A stretch of 64,000 nucleotides of DNA, from NCBI GenBank assembly GCA_014804445.1, contig JAAUZU010000029.1:106353-170352 (forward strand), in the 5' to 3' direction. The translations under genes and the position numbers were made by a program. The notes beneath the pieces were generated by a model. The model was not told the DNA's origin and did not search any database. It was given only the letters and a program-made list of their open reading frames with translations. Positions 52,270 to 62,092 of this stretch are shown here, piece after piece; within the stretch, counting starts at the first letter, position 1, and every line of letters begins with the position of its first letter. The DNA comes from Lachnospiraceae bacterium. Lineage in GTDB: Bacteria > Bacillota > Clostridia > Lachnospirales > Lachnospiraceae.

Positions 52270-53541
52270 TTAACCGGGCTCCGCAATCCTCGTAACGCCG
52301 ACATAAATCCGCGAAATGGCATACCATGTGGCGAAGTCTGTGACGCCGGTGACGGGCAGGGCAAATACCTGTTGGAAGACGCGGACAGCCTCCGCCGTGC
52401 GCGGGCCGTAGATGCCGTCGGCAACAATGGTGGGGATGGCGGGATAATTGCCGGCAATCCGGTTGAGCTGCTGCTGAAGCTGGCGCACCTTGTCGCCGGA
52501 GGAACCCGTCGTCAAATTGTAGCCGGGCCAGGAGGAGGGCACGCCGGAAATAACGTCGGCGGTATTGATATACATATCGCTGCCATAGTAGTAGCGTATG
52601 ATTTCAATCGCGGAGTAGCCCTCGTCGCCCAGATATTTGGAGCCCCACTGGCTTAAGCCCGCGCAGGTAACGCGCTGCCCGTCGCAGTAGGAGGTAAAGA
52701 TGGGCTGCCGTACCCCCGGTCTGGAAAGGTAATTGTTGAAAATATTATCTACAAGCCTGCCTATGTTTTCAAAGGTATTGCGTCCGTAAATCCATTTCTG
52801 GTCGTAGGCAGTCGAACTGGTAATGGTGAAATCATAACCCTGATTGCGGTATTGCTCCGTGTAAACGCGATTCAAGGTAAAGGACATAATTGCCAGAACA
52901 TTGGCATATATCGTGGCTTCCGGCCATGTAGCGTAGATTTCGGAGGACGCCACATTTTTAATATAGTCGGTGTATTTTACCCAGTAATTCGGAGCGGATC
53001 TGTCAGAGGGAACCCCGTCATGGACAATGACATATTCGGGAACAACGACGCGGCTTAAGACAATTTCTCCGCTCTCATCGATTGGTTTGATTTCCGGTTC
53101 CGGTATTTTCGGCGGATATTCTCCCCAAAGCGTATGGGGCGGAATATTGACAAGTTTTTCTTCTTCCTCTGTGATTTCCAGCGGATTCATGCGTATGGGC
53201 TGGAGAGATACGGTATCTGCCAAAAGCTCGGAGCCGGTCACCTCCACCGGTTCATAGCCGGGCGCCGTCACCGTAATATTGTATTCGGAGTAGGGCTGTA
53301 TTTCGGTTTCCGGCTCAAGGCTTAAGTCGATGGGAGGAGCCGGAAGCGTTACAGTCTCCGTCAGCCCGGAACTGTCTGTAGAAAGCGTTTCGATGACATC
53401 GCCCGAGGAGCCTGCATAGGAGATGGAAACTGTGGCATCCCGAATGGGAATCTGTCCGAGTGAGGAGGTAACGTTTATACGCAGTTCACCGGAATCTGTG
53501 TTTTCTGCACCCGTCTGGGCAGCATGAAGGTTTTTGGACAT
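52270..53541 (-). CDS. SpoIID-like / peptidoglycan-binding protein
   Basis: A 423-residue protein. Residues ~15-120 contain a beta-sandwich repeat (INVTSSLGQIPIRDATVSIS ... APGYEPVEVTG) like carboxypeptidase-regulatory domains. The middle (SSEIYATWPEATIYANVLAI, CAGLSQWGSKYLGDEGYSAI, IRYYYGSDM) resembles SpoIID, a lytic transglycosylase-type sporulation protein. The C-terminus is a peptidoglycan-binding domain (DKVRQLQQQLNRIAG, VADGIYGPRTAEAVRVFQQ). No signal peptide is seen, which fits a protein that acts on spore cortex from the mother cell. GAGGA precedes the ATG. Confidence 0.75.
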   Translation of the reverse strand: MSKNLHAAQTGAENTDSGELRINVTSSLGQIPIRDATVSISYAGSSGDVIETLSTDSSGLTETVTLPAPPIDLSLEPETEIQPYSEYNITVTAPGYEPVEVTGSELLADTVSLQPIRMNPLEITEEEEKLVNIPPHTLWGEYPPKIPEPEIKPIDESGEIVLSRVVVPEYVIVHDGVPSDRSAPNYWVKYTDYIKNVASSEIYATWPEATIYANVLAIMSFTLNRVYTEQYRNQGYDFTITSSTAYDQKWIYGRNTFENIGRLVDNIFNNYLSRPGVRQPIFTSYCDGQRVTCAGLSQWGSKYLGDEGYSAIEIIRYYYGSDMYINTADVISGVPSSWPGYNLTTGSSGDKVRQLQQQLNRIAGNYPAIPTIVADGIYGPRTAEAVRVFQQVFALPVTGVTDFATWYAISRIYVGVTRIAEPG

Positions 53542-53618
53542 AAAAAATCCTCATTGATTTACTTATCAACAGTATATGCGGCATTGTCAAAGTGTGGAAG
53601 CCTCACCGTAAAATAAAT

Positions 53619-53648
53619 TTGCACAAGACCGCCATGTAATGGTATAAT
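53619..53648 (+). promoter_or_regulatory. Promoter of the DUF5717 operon
   Basis: TTGCAC (53619-53624), 18 bases, perfect TATAAT (53643-53648). The expected transcript start near 53655 means the gene cannot begin at the ATG at 53647 and supports ATG 53680. Confidence 0.65.
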
Positions 53649-53679
53649 GAATACAAATATGCAAAAGAGGGTGAGCGCC

Positions 53680-56600
53680 ATGGAGGAAGTGATAGAGAGA
53701 CTTTTGGAAGGGAACTTCGAGTACGAGAACGGTTCCCTTGATTTTTCATGTACAAAACTGGAACTCACCATAAAGCGGGGCGAGTGCAGCGAGGGCTCTT
53801 TTCGGATATTCGGGGAGAAGGGCAGGCTGACGCAGGGGCGTGTCATTTCCTCGGACGGCAGGATGGAATGTATGACCACGGATTTTGTGGGAAGCGAGGA
53901 AGAAATATTTTATTGCTTCCACGGGGAAAATCTGGAGGAGGGCGAGGTTGTAAAGGGCGAATTCTATGTTATCAGCAACCAGGGCGAATATTACTTGCCT
54001 TTTGTGGTAAATGTGGAATATACGCAGCTTGACTCTCCGCTCGGCACGATAAGGAACCTTTTTCATTTTGCAAATCTGGCAAAGGCGTACCCCGAAGAGG
54101 CGGTCCGGATGTTTTATTCCGCAGATTTTGCGCGGATTTTTAACGGAAGTGACAGGCAGTACTACGAGTATTATCTGGGCATGTCCGCATATGAGGGCAA
54201 CCGGCAGAATGTAGAAGAATTTTTGATTGGAATCAACAAAAAGCAAAAGATAGAGTATCTGCTTGATACCTATGAAATCCGAATTGAGGAGCCGGAGGGG
54301 ATTGTAGAAAAAGAAGTGCTCATAACCCGCAATGGCTGGGGATATACTGCACTTGCGATAGAGACAGAAGGAGATTTTCTGTATACAGAGACGACAGAAA
54401 TTTCAGACGGCGATTTTGAGGGTAATAGCTGCCGCCTCGTCTTTTTCATTGACAGCGGCTATCTGCATGACGGCAGCAATTTCGGCGCTGTCAGGATTTT
54501 GGGAAGCAGCGATGTAATCGAGATTTCGGTGACGGTAAGTTTTGGGGGCATGGGCGATGTCGGCGCGCTGCACAGGGAAAAGAAGCGGCAGACATGGGAG
54601 CTGATGGAGCTTTATCAGTCATTTCGACTGAAACGAATCAGCGCTGCCACGTGGCTTCGGGAGAGCGGCAGTCTGGTGGACAGGATGGCGTCGGAGGATG
54701 ATTTTGACATTTCGGCAAAGCTTTTTCAGGCACAATTACTCATTACGGAGGAGCGGTTCAACGAAGCGCAGTGGTTTTTAGACCATGCCGCGGATATTAT
54801 CTATGGCGGTGAGTGGACGGATCCTGTGCTGGAGGCATATTATCTTTACCTGACGACGCTTGTGAGCAGGGACGAAGCATATATCGATAAAATCACGGAT
54901 AAGGTGGAACATATTTACAAAAAGAACCGCAGCGAGTGGCGTGTAGCGTGGCTGCTGCTCTATCTTTCCGACGAATATAACCGCAGCTTTTCCAAGAGAT
55001 GGATGTTTTTGGAGGAGCAGTTTGAGAGGGGCTGCCGAAGCCCGATTATCTATGTGGAGGCGTTGCTTCTGCTGAACTTGAACCCCTCCCTTTTGACAAG
55101 GCTTCATCCCTTTGAAAAACAGCTTCTGATATACGGTGCAAAACAGGAAATGTTAAACGATGATGTTATCCTGCAGTTTTTGTATCTGGTACAGAAGGAA
55201 AGGGAGTACTCGGATGGCCTGTACCGGATTTTAAAGGTCTGCTACAGCTTAAAGCCGGAGCCCTGCGTACTGCAGGAAATCTGCAGCCTGCTGATTAAAG
55301 GGAATAAAACGGGTGAGAAATATCTGGACTGGTACAGGCTGGGCGTGGAACACGAGCTTAGAATTACCCGTCTCTATGAGTACTATGTGATGAGTGTGAA
55401 TATTGACACGGCGGAAAAGCTTCCTAAGGTGGTATTGATGTACTTTTCATACCAGAACAGCTTGAGCTATGAACTGGCGGCCTTTGTGTACGCCAATGTA
55501 CACAGGGACAGGCATGTTTTTCCGGAGTTGTATGAGAGTTACCGCAATACGATTGAGCAGTTTGTGCTGGAACAGATACGGAAGCGCCGCATCACGCGTG
55601 ATTTGGCATATTTGTACAAGGAGTTTGTACAGCCGCGTATGCTGACGGAAGAGATTGCGGAAGCACTTGCGGAACTGCTTTTTATGCATCTGATACAGAC
55701 GCCATGGAAGCAGATACGCTATGCGGTGGTATATCAGGCCGGTCTGGCAAAGGAAAAGTACTATCCGGTGACGGATGGGCGCGTTTTGGTGTCGCTGCCG
55801 GGCGCGGACAGCGTGCTTCTTTTGGAAGACGGACAGCAGAACCGGTATACTGTGAGTGTGCCGCATACCACGGAAAAGCTGCTGCTGCCGGGCAAGCTGG
55901 TGAAGCTGATTGCGCCGGTTGCGGGCAACAAACAGGATTTAAACCTCTATATGTGTATGAGCGGGCGCGAGCCGTCGGAGGTGACAGAAGACAATGCGCT
56001 GCGTTTCCGTTTCCTTTTGGAGGACAGCGAAGTAAGCGAAGCCACAAAACGTGTCATTGGCATGAAGCTGATGCATTACTACTATGAAAATGACAAAATA
56101 GCAGAACTGGATGATTATCTGGAACAGGTGCAGAATCTGCAGCTTTCCACAAAGGAGCGGGCGGAAGCGTTCCGCTTTATGGTGATACGGGGCAAGGAGG
56201 AAAACGCTTACGAATGGCTGAAGGCTTACGGACCTTATGGCATGGATCCGAAGACACTGGTGCGCCTGTGCTCATGGACGATCAGGGAAAATGAGTTTGT
56301 GGAGGAGCCGGTGCTTTTGGAGGCGGTGTGGTATGCCTTCCGCCACGGCAAATACGACGAGAGATGCCTGCGCTATCTCACCCTGCATTTTAAAGGGCTG
56401 ACAAGGGAACTGCGCGATGTTTATAAGGCAGCATCGTCCTTCTGTGTGGATACCTATGAGCTCTGCGAAAAAATGTTGCTGCAAATGCTGTTTTCGGGCT
56501 CTTTTGTGGGAGAAAAAAACGAAATTTTTCAGACCTATGTGTCGGGCGGTGCCAAGACGGAGGTGGAGGCGGCATTTTTATCCCAGTGTGCCTATGAATA

Positions 56601-57243
56601 CTTTGTGAAGGACAGGGTGACGGATGGGTATCTGTTTGAAGAAATCGCTGCTATGTACAGGCGTGGAGAAAATGTGCACATCGTATGTAAGCTGGGCTTT
56701 ATCAAATACTATGCAGAAAATAAGACAGAGCTTACAGGCGAATTAAAAAATATATTATATACTTTTATCCATGAAATGCTGGCAGAGCACATCAGGCTCA
56801 AAATGTTTACGGAATTTCCGAATCTGGATGCCGCCGACAGATATCTGCTCTCCGACAGGACAATCGTGGAATACAAGGCGCATCCGGAGGCGAAGGCAGT
56901 GATGCATTACTGTGTGGAGTCTGCGGACGGCGGGGAGTCCGTGTACCGGACGGAGGAGATGCAGGAAGCTTACGGCGGGGTCTGCTACAAGGATTTTGTG
57001 CTGTTTTTCGGGGAACGCCTGCAGTACTATATCATGGAAAGCAGAAACGGCAGTGAGCAGCTTACGGAAAGCGCAGCCATTCAGGTGAGCGAGACCGGAG
57101 GTCACGGCATAGAAAGTAAATATGATATGCTGAATGATTTAAGCATCAGCAATACGCTGCAGGATTATGATACAGTGGACAAGCTGCTTGCAGAATATGA
57201 ATACAAGGAATATCTGAAAAACGGACTGTTTGGACTGAACTGA
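53680..57243 (+). CDS. DUF5717-family giant scaffold-like protein
   Basis: A 1187-residue protein without signal peptide or membrane segments. The first ~270 residues are beta-rich (FEYENGSLDFSCTKLELTIK, FYVISNQGEYYLPFVV), like an immunoglobulin-type domain. The remainder is mostly alpha-helical repeats (for example DRMASEDDFDISAKLFQAQL, YHYENDKIAELDDYLEQV-like). It matches the lineage-restricted DUF5717 proteins, function unknown. AGAGG lies nine bases before ATG 53680. It heads an operon with a DUF5716 actin/Hsp70-like protein, so it may be a large platform for that partner. Confidence 0.75.
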   Translation: MEEVIERLLEGNFEYENGSLDFSCTKLELTIKRGECSEGSFRIFGEKGRLTQGRVISSDGRMECMTTDFVGSEEEIFYCFHGENLEEGEVVKGEFYVISNQGEYYLPFVVNVEYTQLDSPLGTIRNLFHFANLAKAYPEEAVRMFYSADFARIFNGSDRQYYEYYLGMSAYEGNRQNVEEFLIGINKKQKIEYLLDTYEIRIEEPEGIVEKEVLITRNGWGYTALAIETEGDFLYTETTEISDGDFEGNSCRLVFFIDSGYLHDGSNFGAVRILGSSDVIEISVTVSFGGMGDVGALHREKKRQTWELMELYQSFRLKRISAATWLRESGSLVDRMASEDDFDISAKLFQAQLLITEERFNEAQWFLDHAADIIYGGEWTDPVLEAYYLYLTTLVSRDEAYIDKITDKVEHIYKKNRSEWRVAWLLLYLSDEYNRSFSKRWMFLEEQFERGCRSPIIYVEALLLLNLNPSLLTRLHPFEKQLLIYGAKQEMLNDDVILQFLYLVQKEREYSDGLYRILKVCYSLKPEPCVLQEICSLLIKGNKTGEKYLDWYRLGVEHELRITRLYEYYVMSVNIDTAEKLPKVVLMYFSYQNSLSYELAAFVYANVHRDRHVFPELYESYRNTIEQFVLEQIRKRRITRDLAYLYKEFVQPRMLTEEIAEALAELLFMHLIQTPWKQIRYAVVYQAGLAKEKYYPVTDGRVLVSLPGADSVLLLEDGQQNRYTVSVPHTTEKLLLPGKLVKLIAPVAGNKQDLNLYMCMSGREPSEVTEDNALRFRFLLEDSEVSEATKRVIGMKLMHYYYENDKIAELDDYLEQVQNLQLSTKERAEAFRFMVIRGKEENAYEWLKAYGPYGMDPKTLVRLCSWTIRENEFVEEPVLLEAVWYAFRHGKYDERCLRYLTLHFKGLTRELRDVYKAASSFCVDTYELCEKMLLQMLFSGSFVGEKNEIFQTYVSGGAKTEVEAAFLSQCAYEYFVKDRVTDGYLFEEIAAMYRRGENVHIVCKLGFIKYYAENKTELTGELKNILYTFIHEMLAEHIRLKMFTEFPNLDAADRYLLSDRTIVEYKAHPEAKAVMHYCVESADGGESVYRTEEMQEAYGGVCYKDFVLFFGERLQYYIMESRNGSEQLTESAAIQVSETGGHGIESKYDMLNDLSISNTLQDYDTVDKLLAEYEYKEYLKNGLFGLN

Positions 57244-57266
57244 CAGGACGGGAAGGGAGATTGCGG

Positions 57267-58547
57267 ATGAAGGAAAAAATCATAGTGGGATATGACCTTG
57301 GGAATCGCTACTCCCAGATTAGCTATTGTACATATGAAGGCGGGGAGCCTGAAACCTTGTCCGTGATAGCAGGAGAAGAAAGCTATAATATTCCGACCGT
57401 GCTGTGCAAGCGAAACGGGGCGAACCAGTGGTTTTTTGGAAAAGAGGCATATAAGTATGCCGAGGCAGGGGAGGGGAGCCTTGTCACCGACCTTGTAGAA
57501 CTGGCGTTAAACGGGGAAAAAGTAATCGTGGAAGAGGAAGAATTTGAACCCGCGGCGCTTCTGACTTTGTTTGTCAAGCGCAGCTTAAACCGCCTTTCTC
57601 TTATAGCGGAGACGGACAGAATAGGCGCCCTGATGATGACCTGTGAAAATATGGACGGCAGAATGGTGGAGCTGATGGACAGTATTGTGGCAGGGCTGTC
57701 CTTGAAGACGAAAAATATCTGTTATCAGAGTCATGTGGAGAGCATCTACTATTACACCATTCACCAGCCGGAAGAGCTTTGGCAGAAACAGGTAGTGGTC
57801 TTTGACTATATTACGGATTCTGTCAAGGCATACAATGTGGAGTTTAACCGCAGAACCACGCCTGTGGTGGCGTTTGCAAAGGAGATGGAATATCCTTTTT
57901 TAAGCTGTGGGGAGACGGCGCCGGAAGAGCCTTTTGACGAAGAGCTGGGAAGGCGGCTTGACGAGAAATTTCTCGTGCTGTTAAAACAGGTCTGCGAGGG
58001 GAAGCTGATTTCTTCGGCATATCTGCTTGGCTCCGGTTTCCGGGAGGAGTGGATGAAGGACTCCCTTCCCTATTTGTGCCGCGGCAGGAGAGTGTTTCAG
58101 GGAAATAATTTATACAGCAAAGGCGCCTGCTATGCCATGCGGGAAAAGCTCTCGCCAAGCGAAACCGGCAGCGCACATGTGTTTTTGGGCGACGATAAGC
58201 TAAAGGCAAATATTGGTATGCGCCTGTCACGGCAGGGAGAGGATTCTTACTATGCGCTTCTGGACGCAGGGACAAGCTGGTTTGAGGCGCAGGGAAGCGT
58301 CGAATTTCTGCTGCAGGAGGACAACGTATTTTCCCTGATTATCACACCGTTAAATGGACGGGACATAAAATTTGCGCAGGTTACGCTGGAAGGTCTGCCT
58401 ATCAGGGAAGGCGCGGCATCCAGACTTTACATGGAAATCAGAATGACCTCCGAGAGATGTATTGCGCTTACGGTGGAGGATTTGGGTTTTGGTGAAATAT
58501 ATCCGGCAAGCCATTTAAGATGGACGGAAAGTTTTGAGATTGCGTAA
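57267..58547 (+). CDS. DUF5716-family protein, actin/Hsp70 (ASKHA) fold
   Basis: A 426-residue protein. The start KIIVGYDLGNRYSQISYC fits the phosphate-1 loop of the ASKHA fold, and SSAYLLGSGFREEWMKDSLP fits the adenosine motif. The phosphate-2 region (VVVFDYITDSVKAYNV) lacks the usual glycines, so ATP hydrolysis may be weak or lost. ~90 C-terminal residues form a beta domain. ATG 57267 has GGGAG seven bases upstream. It lies 23 bases after the DUF5717 gene and overlaps the following gene. Confidence 0.75.
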   Translation: MKEKIIVGYDLGNRYSQISYCTYEGGEPETLSVIAGEESYNIPTVLCKRNGANQWFFGKEAYKYAEAGEGSLVTDLVELALNGEKVIVEEEEFEPAALLTLFVKRSLNRLSLIAETDRIGALMMTCENMDGRMVELMDSIVAGLSLKTKNICYQSHVESIYYYTIHQPEELWQKQVVVFDYITDSVKAYNVEFNRRTTPVVAFAKEMEYPFLSCGETAPEEPFDEELGRRLDEKFLVLLKQVCEGKLISSAYLLGSGFREEWMKDSLPYLCRGRRVFQGNNLYSKGACYAMREKLSPSETGSAHVFLGDDKLKANIGMRLSRQGEDSYYALLDAGTSWFEAQGSVEFLLQEDNVFSLIITPLNGRDIKFAQVTLEGLPIREGAASRLYMEIRMTSERCIALTVEDLGFGEIYPASHLRWTESFEIA

Positions 58548-59409
58548 TAAAGCATATGCAGAAATGAGGCTTAAAGTGGGAAGAATATTGCTTGGAACAG
58601 GCGAATATGCGGCAACTCCATATTATTTTGATAATCTCGGCTTGCGGGTATATTCAGCGGAGGAACTCTGTTATGTGCTGAAGGAAAACGCTTTTCTGCT
58701 GGACAGGGAAATCATCAATAAGCGGCTCGTGAGATGGATAGAGGAAGAACTTAAGCTTCCTGAACTGGCAGGGGAACTGTATCCGCTGCTGCATAAAAAG
58801 ACGCCTGCAGGCGCTTTTGCCGGTGTGATTCTGCGGTACACAGGTTTTTATGATGAAGAAACCGTGGAGCGTGCGGAAGAAATTTATGAGACGGGGGCAA
58901 ACTTAAACGTATATGAAAAGTTAAAGTCAAGAGTGGACTATCTGGTACAGAATGGCAAGTATACAGCGGCGATTCTGGAGTATGAGGTGCTTTTGGGCAA
59001 GCTTCCCGTGGAGGAGAGGGAACTGACCTCCAAAATCATTCACAATATGGGCGTGGCATTGTGCGGTTTGTTTTTGTTTGAGGAAGCGGCAAAGCAGTTT
59101 CTGAAATCCTATGAACTCTGGCAGGACAAGGAGACACTGGTGGAGTATCTGGCGGCGATGCGGCTGTCCATGAAGGAAGAGGACTATATTGCTTTTGCGG
59201 CAGGTCATCCCGAATATTATGAGGAAACCCTTACTCTTGAAAAACGTGTGGAGGAACTTATGGCGGCATGGGAAGAGTCGGAGCAGAAGCGGTATCTTGA
59301 TAAGAGGCTCTTGCGGAAGGTACAGGGGGATTCGGCAGGGTATTATGAAGAGACTGACAAAAGGCTGTATGAATTGAAAAATGAGTATCGTGAAAGCGTG
59401 GGCAGTTAA
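58534..59409 (+). CDS. Helical-repeat (TPR-like) protein of the DUF5717 operon
   Basis: A 291-residue helical protein. The middle part has TPR-like pairs (VDYLVQNGKYTAAILEYEVL, KIIHNMGVALCGLFLFEEAA, KQFLKSYELWQDKETLVEYL). The N-terminal ~100 residues (RILLGTGEYAATPYYFDNLG) are shared in my experience with proteins next to DUF5716 genes. It starts at TTG 58534, overlapping the previous gene by 14 bases; ATG 58564 is the alternative. No catalytic motif is seen. It probably links operon products. Confidence 0.65.
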   Translation: MRLRNKAYAEMRLKVGRILLGTGEYAATPYYFDNLGLRVYSAEELCYVLKENAFLLDREIINKRLVRWIEEELKLPELAGELYPLLHKKTPAGAFAGVILRYTGFYDEETVERAEEIYETGANLNVYEKLKSRVDYLVQNGKYTAAILEYEVLLGKLPVEERELTSKIIHNMGVALCGLFLFEEAAKQFLKSYELWQDKETLVEYLAAMRLSMKEEDYIAFAAGHPEYYEETLTLEKRVEELMAAWEESEQKRYLDKRLLRKVQGDSAGYYEETDKRLYELKNEYRESVGS

Positions 59410-59437
59410 GACAGGATGAGATGGTAAAGGAGACCGT

Positions 59438-60604
59438 ATGGGCTTTTTAAAATGGCTGTTTGGAAGAAAAAAACAGAAAGAAGAGGAAGACTTTTCGGAA
59501 ATTGTATATGAGCGCAGTAACATCGATTTCAGCGATGGAGAAGAAAGGGCACGCTACCTGACAGGCTGTCTTGAGCAGATTGGAGAAGCACAGAAGGAAA
59601 TACAGCTTCTGAATGGAGAATACGACATGGTGACAGCCTATCTCACCGATATGGAGGAAATCGAAGCGCTGCCGCCGGAGCATATGATGGAAATCAAGGG
59701 ATGTGCCGGTAAAATGCAGACGCTTGAGCAGGACAGAAGGCGTTATCTGGACAAGGAGCGGCACCTTTCCGAAGCGGAATACAGACAGATGCGCTCGCAG
59801 GAGAGCGAAATAGAGGAGGGCATTGCCAAGCTGCAGGAGGCGGAAAAGTACAGGAAGCTTGTAAAACAGGATCTTGCAAGGCTGGACGGGGAGCGCCACG
59901 CATATAGTTACCGGAAGCAGGAGCTGAAAAGTGCGCTGGTCAACTTAAGGGGAATGGCGGTCATCTGTCTTACGGCGCTTTTTGCCTGTGTGTTTATGCT
60001 GCTGATTCTGCAGTTCGGTTTTCACATGGATACGGCAATCGGCTATTTTGTTTCGGCTGCTGCCGCTGCGATTGCCATCACTGTGCTTTTTGTCAAATAT
60101 GCGGACACGGAAAAGGAACTGGGAAGAGTGGAGGCGTCAGCCAATAAACTGATTCAACTCCAGAATAAGGTAAAAATCCGCTATGTCAACAACACAAACC
60201 TGTTGGAATATCTCTGTTTAAAATACGGGGTGGAGAGCGCAGCAAAGCTCAAGGAACAGTGGGATATGTATCAGGAGGAGAAGGAAGAGCGCAGGCAGTA
60301 CGCGGAAGCGGAGGCAAAGCTGGAATATTACAGGAAGCAGCTTGCAAGGCAGCTTGTCCAGTTTCGGATAAAGGACCCTGACAGATGGGTGCTGCAGCCG
60401 GGCGCCATTATTGATACAAGGGAAAGACTGGAAATCCGCCATGATTTGATTGTCAGACGCCAGACACTCAGAAAGCAGATTGAATACAATCAGCAGCTCG
60501 CGGAAGCCGCCCAGAAGGAAATCCGTGATGTGGCGGCGGAATATCCCCACTATGCGGCGGAAATTTCTGAGATGGTGGAAAAGTATGAGGAGAAGTATGG
60601 CTGA
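59438..60604 (+). CDS. Coiled-coil membrane protein of the DUF5717 operon
   Basis: A 388-residue protein: basic amphipathic start (MGFLKWLFGRKKQ), long coiled coil to ~residue 165, two hydrophobic segments (AVICLTALFACVFMLLILQF and AIGYFVSAAAAAIAITVLFV), then a second long coiled coil. Both coiled-coil arms would face the same side of the membrane. AAAGGAG precedes the ATG. It could anchor the scaffold and ASKHA proteins of the operon at the membrane; this is inference from order and topology. Confidence 0.7.
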   Translation: MGFLKWLFGRKKQKEEEDFSEIVYERSNIDFSDGEERARYLTGCLEQIGEAQKEIQLLNGEYDMVTAYLTDMEEIEALPPEHMMEIKGCAGKMQTLEQDRRRYLDKERHLSEAEYRQMRSQESEIEEGIAKLQEAEKYRKLVKQDLARLDGERHAYSYRKQELKSALVNLRGMAVICLTALFACVFMLLILQFGFHMDTAIGYFVSAAAAAIAITVLFVKYADTEKELGRVEASANKLIQLQNKVKIRYVNNTNLLEYLCLKYGVESAAKLKEQWDMYQEEKEERRQYAEAEAKLEYYRKQLARQLVQFRIKDPDRWVLQPGAIIDTRERLEIRHDLIVRRQTLRKQIEYNQQLAEAAQKEIRDVAAEYPHYAAEISEMVEKYEEKYG

Positions 60605-60629
60605 TGCCGGAAAGACGAGGAATACCACG

Positions 60630-62090
60630 ATGAAATCTTTGGAACAATATTTATCCGCAGTCAGAACAAAGCTGCCGGATATAGAAGAACGATTAAACGG
60701 AGGAGCAGGGGAGGATGGCCTGCAGCAGTTGGCGGCAGCGGCAGGATGTGAGCTGCCTGCGGAATTGACTGCATTGTACAGCCGCTTTGACGGAGAGGTT
60801 CTGACAGCGTATACGGGATTTTTTGCAGGGCTTAGTTTTCTGCCTTTGGAACGGGTGCTTTCAGAGCTTGCATTTTTCAAGGAAGCGGAGGTTGAAATGA
60901 CCGCCATGGGAACCAAAGCCATACAGGAGGAGCCTGTGTGCGGGCTTACATGGATTCCCTTTGCCTTTGACGGCAGCCGGGCGTATCTTTTTATGGACAT
61001 GTCTCCCGCAAGCGAGGGCAAGGCGGGGCAGATTATTGCGGTGGATTACGATACAGACCGCTGCTATCTGCTGGCGGACAGTCTGGGCGCGCTGTTTGAA
61101 AAGATGACAGTGTGGCTGCAAAGCGGCGTTTTGATTGTCAATACCAAGGACGGTGACAGGCCCTTTCTCATGGAAGTCACAGGGCATCTGTTCAATTCGC
61201 TGGACAAGCTGACGGCGCCGGCAGAAAGCGGCGATGCGGCGGAGATAAGTCTGCCGGCAGGTTTCTGGCAGGAGCGTTATAAAAAGGCGGGCGTACAGGT
61301 AAGCTGCTTTGCCAAGGAGAAGTCTTTGCTCCTTAAGGGAAAAATGATTGACTGTGTGCCTTTCCAATATATGGATAATTTGAAGGAATTGATATTCCAT
61401 GACTGTACGCTGGAAAATATAAGCTATATTGCAAAAGCGCCGCAGCTTAAAAAACTGATTTTTGCGAATTGTACCTTTGGGGAAGAAAATCTGTCAGTGC
61501 TTGCAGAGGCACCGCAGCTTAAGGAACTCAGCCTGAACGTTATGAGTGCGGAAGGCTTGTCTGCATTGCAGACATCAAAGACGTTGAAAAGTCTCAGCGT
61601 GAGAAAGGTAAATGGCATAGCACCGGAAGAACTGACTGGTTTTGAAGGGCTGCAGGAGCTTAGTGTAGAGGACATGGAGCTGCACGATGGTGCGTTTATC
61701 GGCGGGCTGAAGAACCTGAAAAAGCTGGATTTGCATCGGCATACATTGGATAATCTGGACTTTTTACAGGGGTTGAAGAAGCTGACGGAGTTCCATCTGA
61801 CAGAGGCAGCGCGCAATGAAGCGGGGCTTTCAGCAGTCTGCGGTCTCACAAAGCTGAAGGAATTTGTCTATCCGGTGAGGGACCTGCAGATATATGCCAA
61901 TCACCCGTCTCTGGAAAGGGTGGGAATGGCGGCAGATATAGAGCAGAGCTTTGCCGTGTTTGCCGGCAGTAAGGTAAACAGCTTTACAGTCTGCGGCAGT
62001 ATACCGAAGGAGAAGCTGGACGATATGGCAAAGGAAATGAAGCAGTATGTAAATCTTTATTCCTATGGCAGTCAGGGAGCGGGCAGATAA
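60630..62090 (+). CDS. SMI1/KNR4 domain fused to leucine-rich repeats
   Basis: A 486-residue protein. Residues ~1-160 are SMI1/KNR4-like (QLAAAAGCELPAELTALYSR, LSFLPLERVLSELAFF, WIPFAFDGSRAYLFMDMS). From ~250 leucine-rich repeats follow (LKELIFHDCTLENISYIAKA, PQLKELSLNVMSAEGLSALQ, LKKLDLHRHTLDNLDFLQGL). Both are protein-binding modules. ATG 60630 has GAGG nine bases upstream. It follows the coiled-coil gene by 25 bases and probably closes the operon. A strong hairpin terminator comes next. Confidence 0.8.
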   Translation: MKSLEQYLSAVRTKLPDIEERLNGGAGEDGLQQLAAAAGCELPAELTALYSRFDGEVLTAYTGFFAGLSFLPLERVLSELAFFKEAEVEMTAMGTKAIQEEPVCGLTWIPFAFDGSRAYLFMDMSPASEGKAGQIIAVDYDTDRCYLLADSLGALFEKMTVWLQSGVLIVNTKDGDRPFLMEVTGHLFNSLDKLTAPAESGDAAEISLPAGFWQERYKKAGVQVSCFAKEKSLLLKGKMIDCVPFQYMDNLKELIFHDCTLENISYIAKAPQLKKLIFANCTFGEENLSVLAEAPQLKELSLNVMSAEGLSALQTSKTLKSLSVRKVNGIAPEELTGFEGLQELSVEDMELHDGAFIGGLKNLKKLDLHRHTLDNLDFLQGLKKLTEFHLTEAARNEAGLSAVCGLTKLKEFVYPVRDLQIYANHPSLERVGMAADIEQSFAVFAGSKVNSFTVCGSIPKEKLDDMAKEMKQYVNLYSYGSQGAGR

Positions 62091-62092
62091 AA

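Noticed and set aside
53647..53679. ATG 53647 as start of the DUF5717 gene
   Set aside because: It lies within the TATAAT of the promoter, so it would be upstream of the transcript start.
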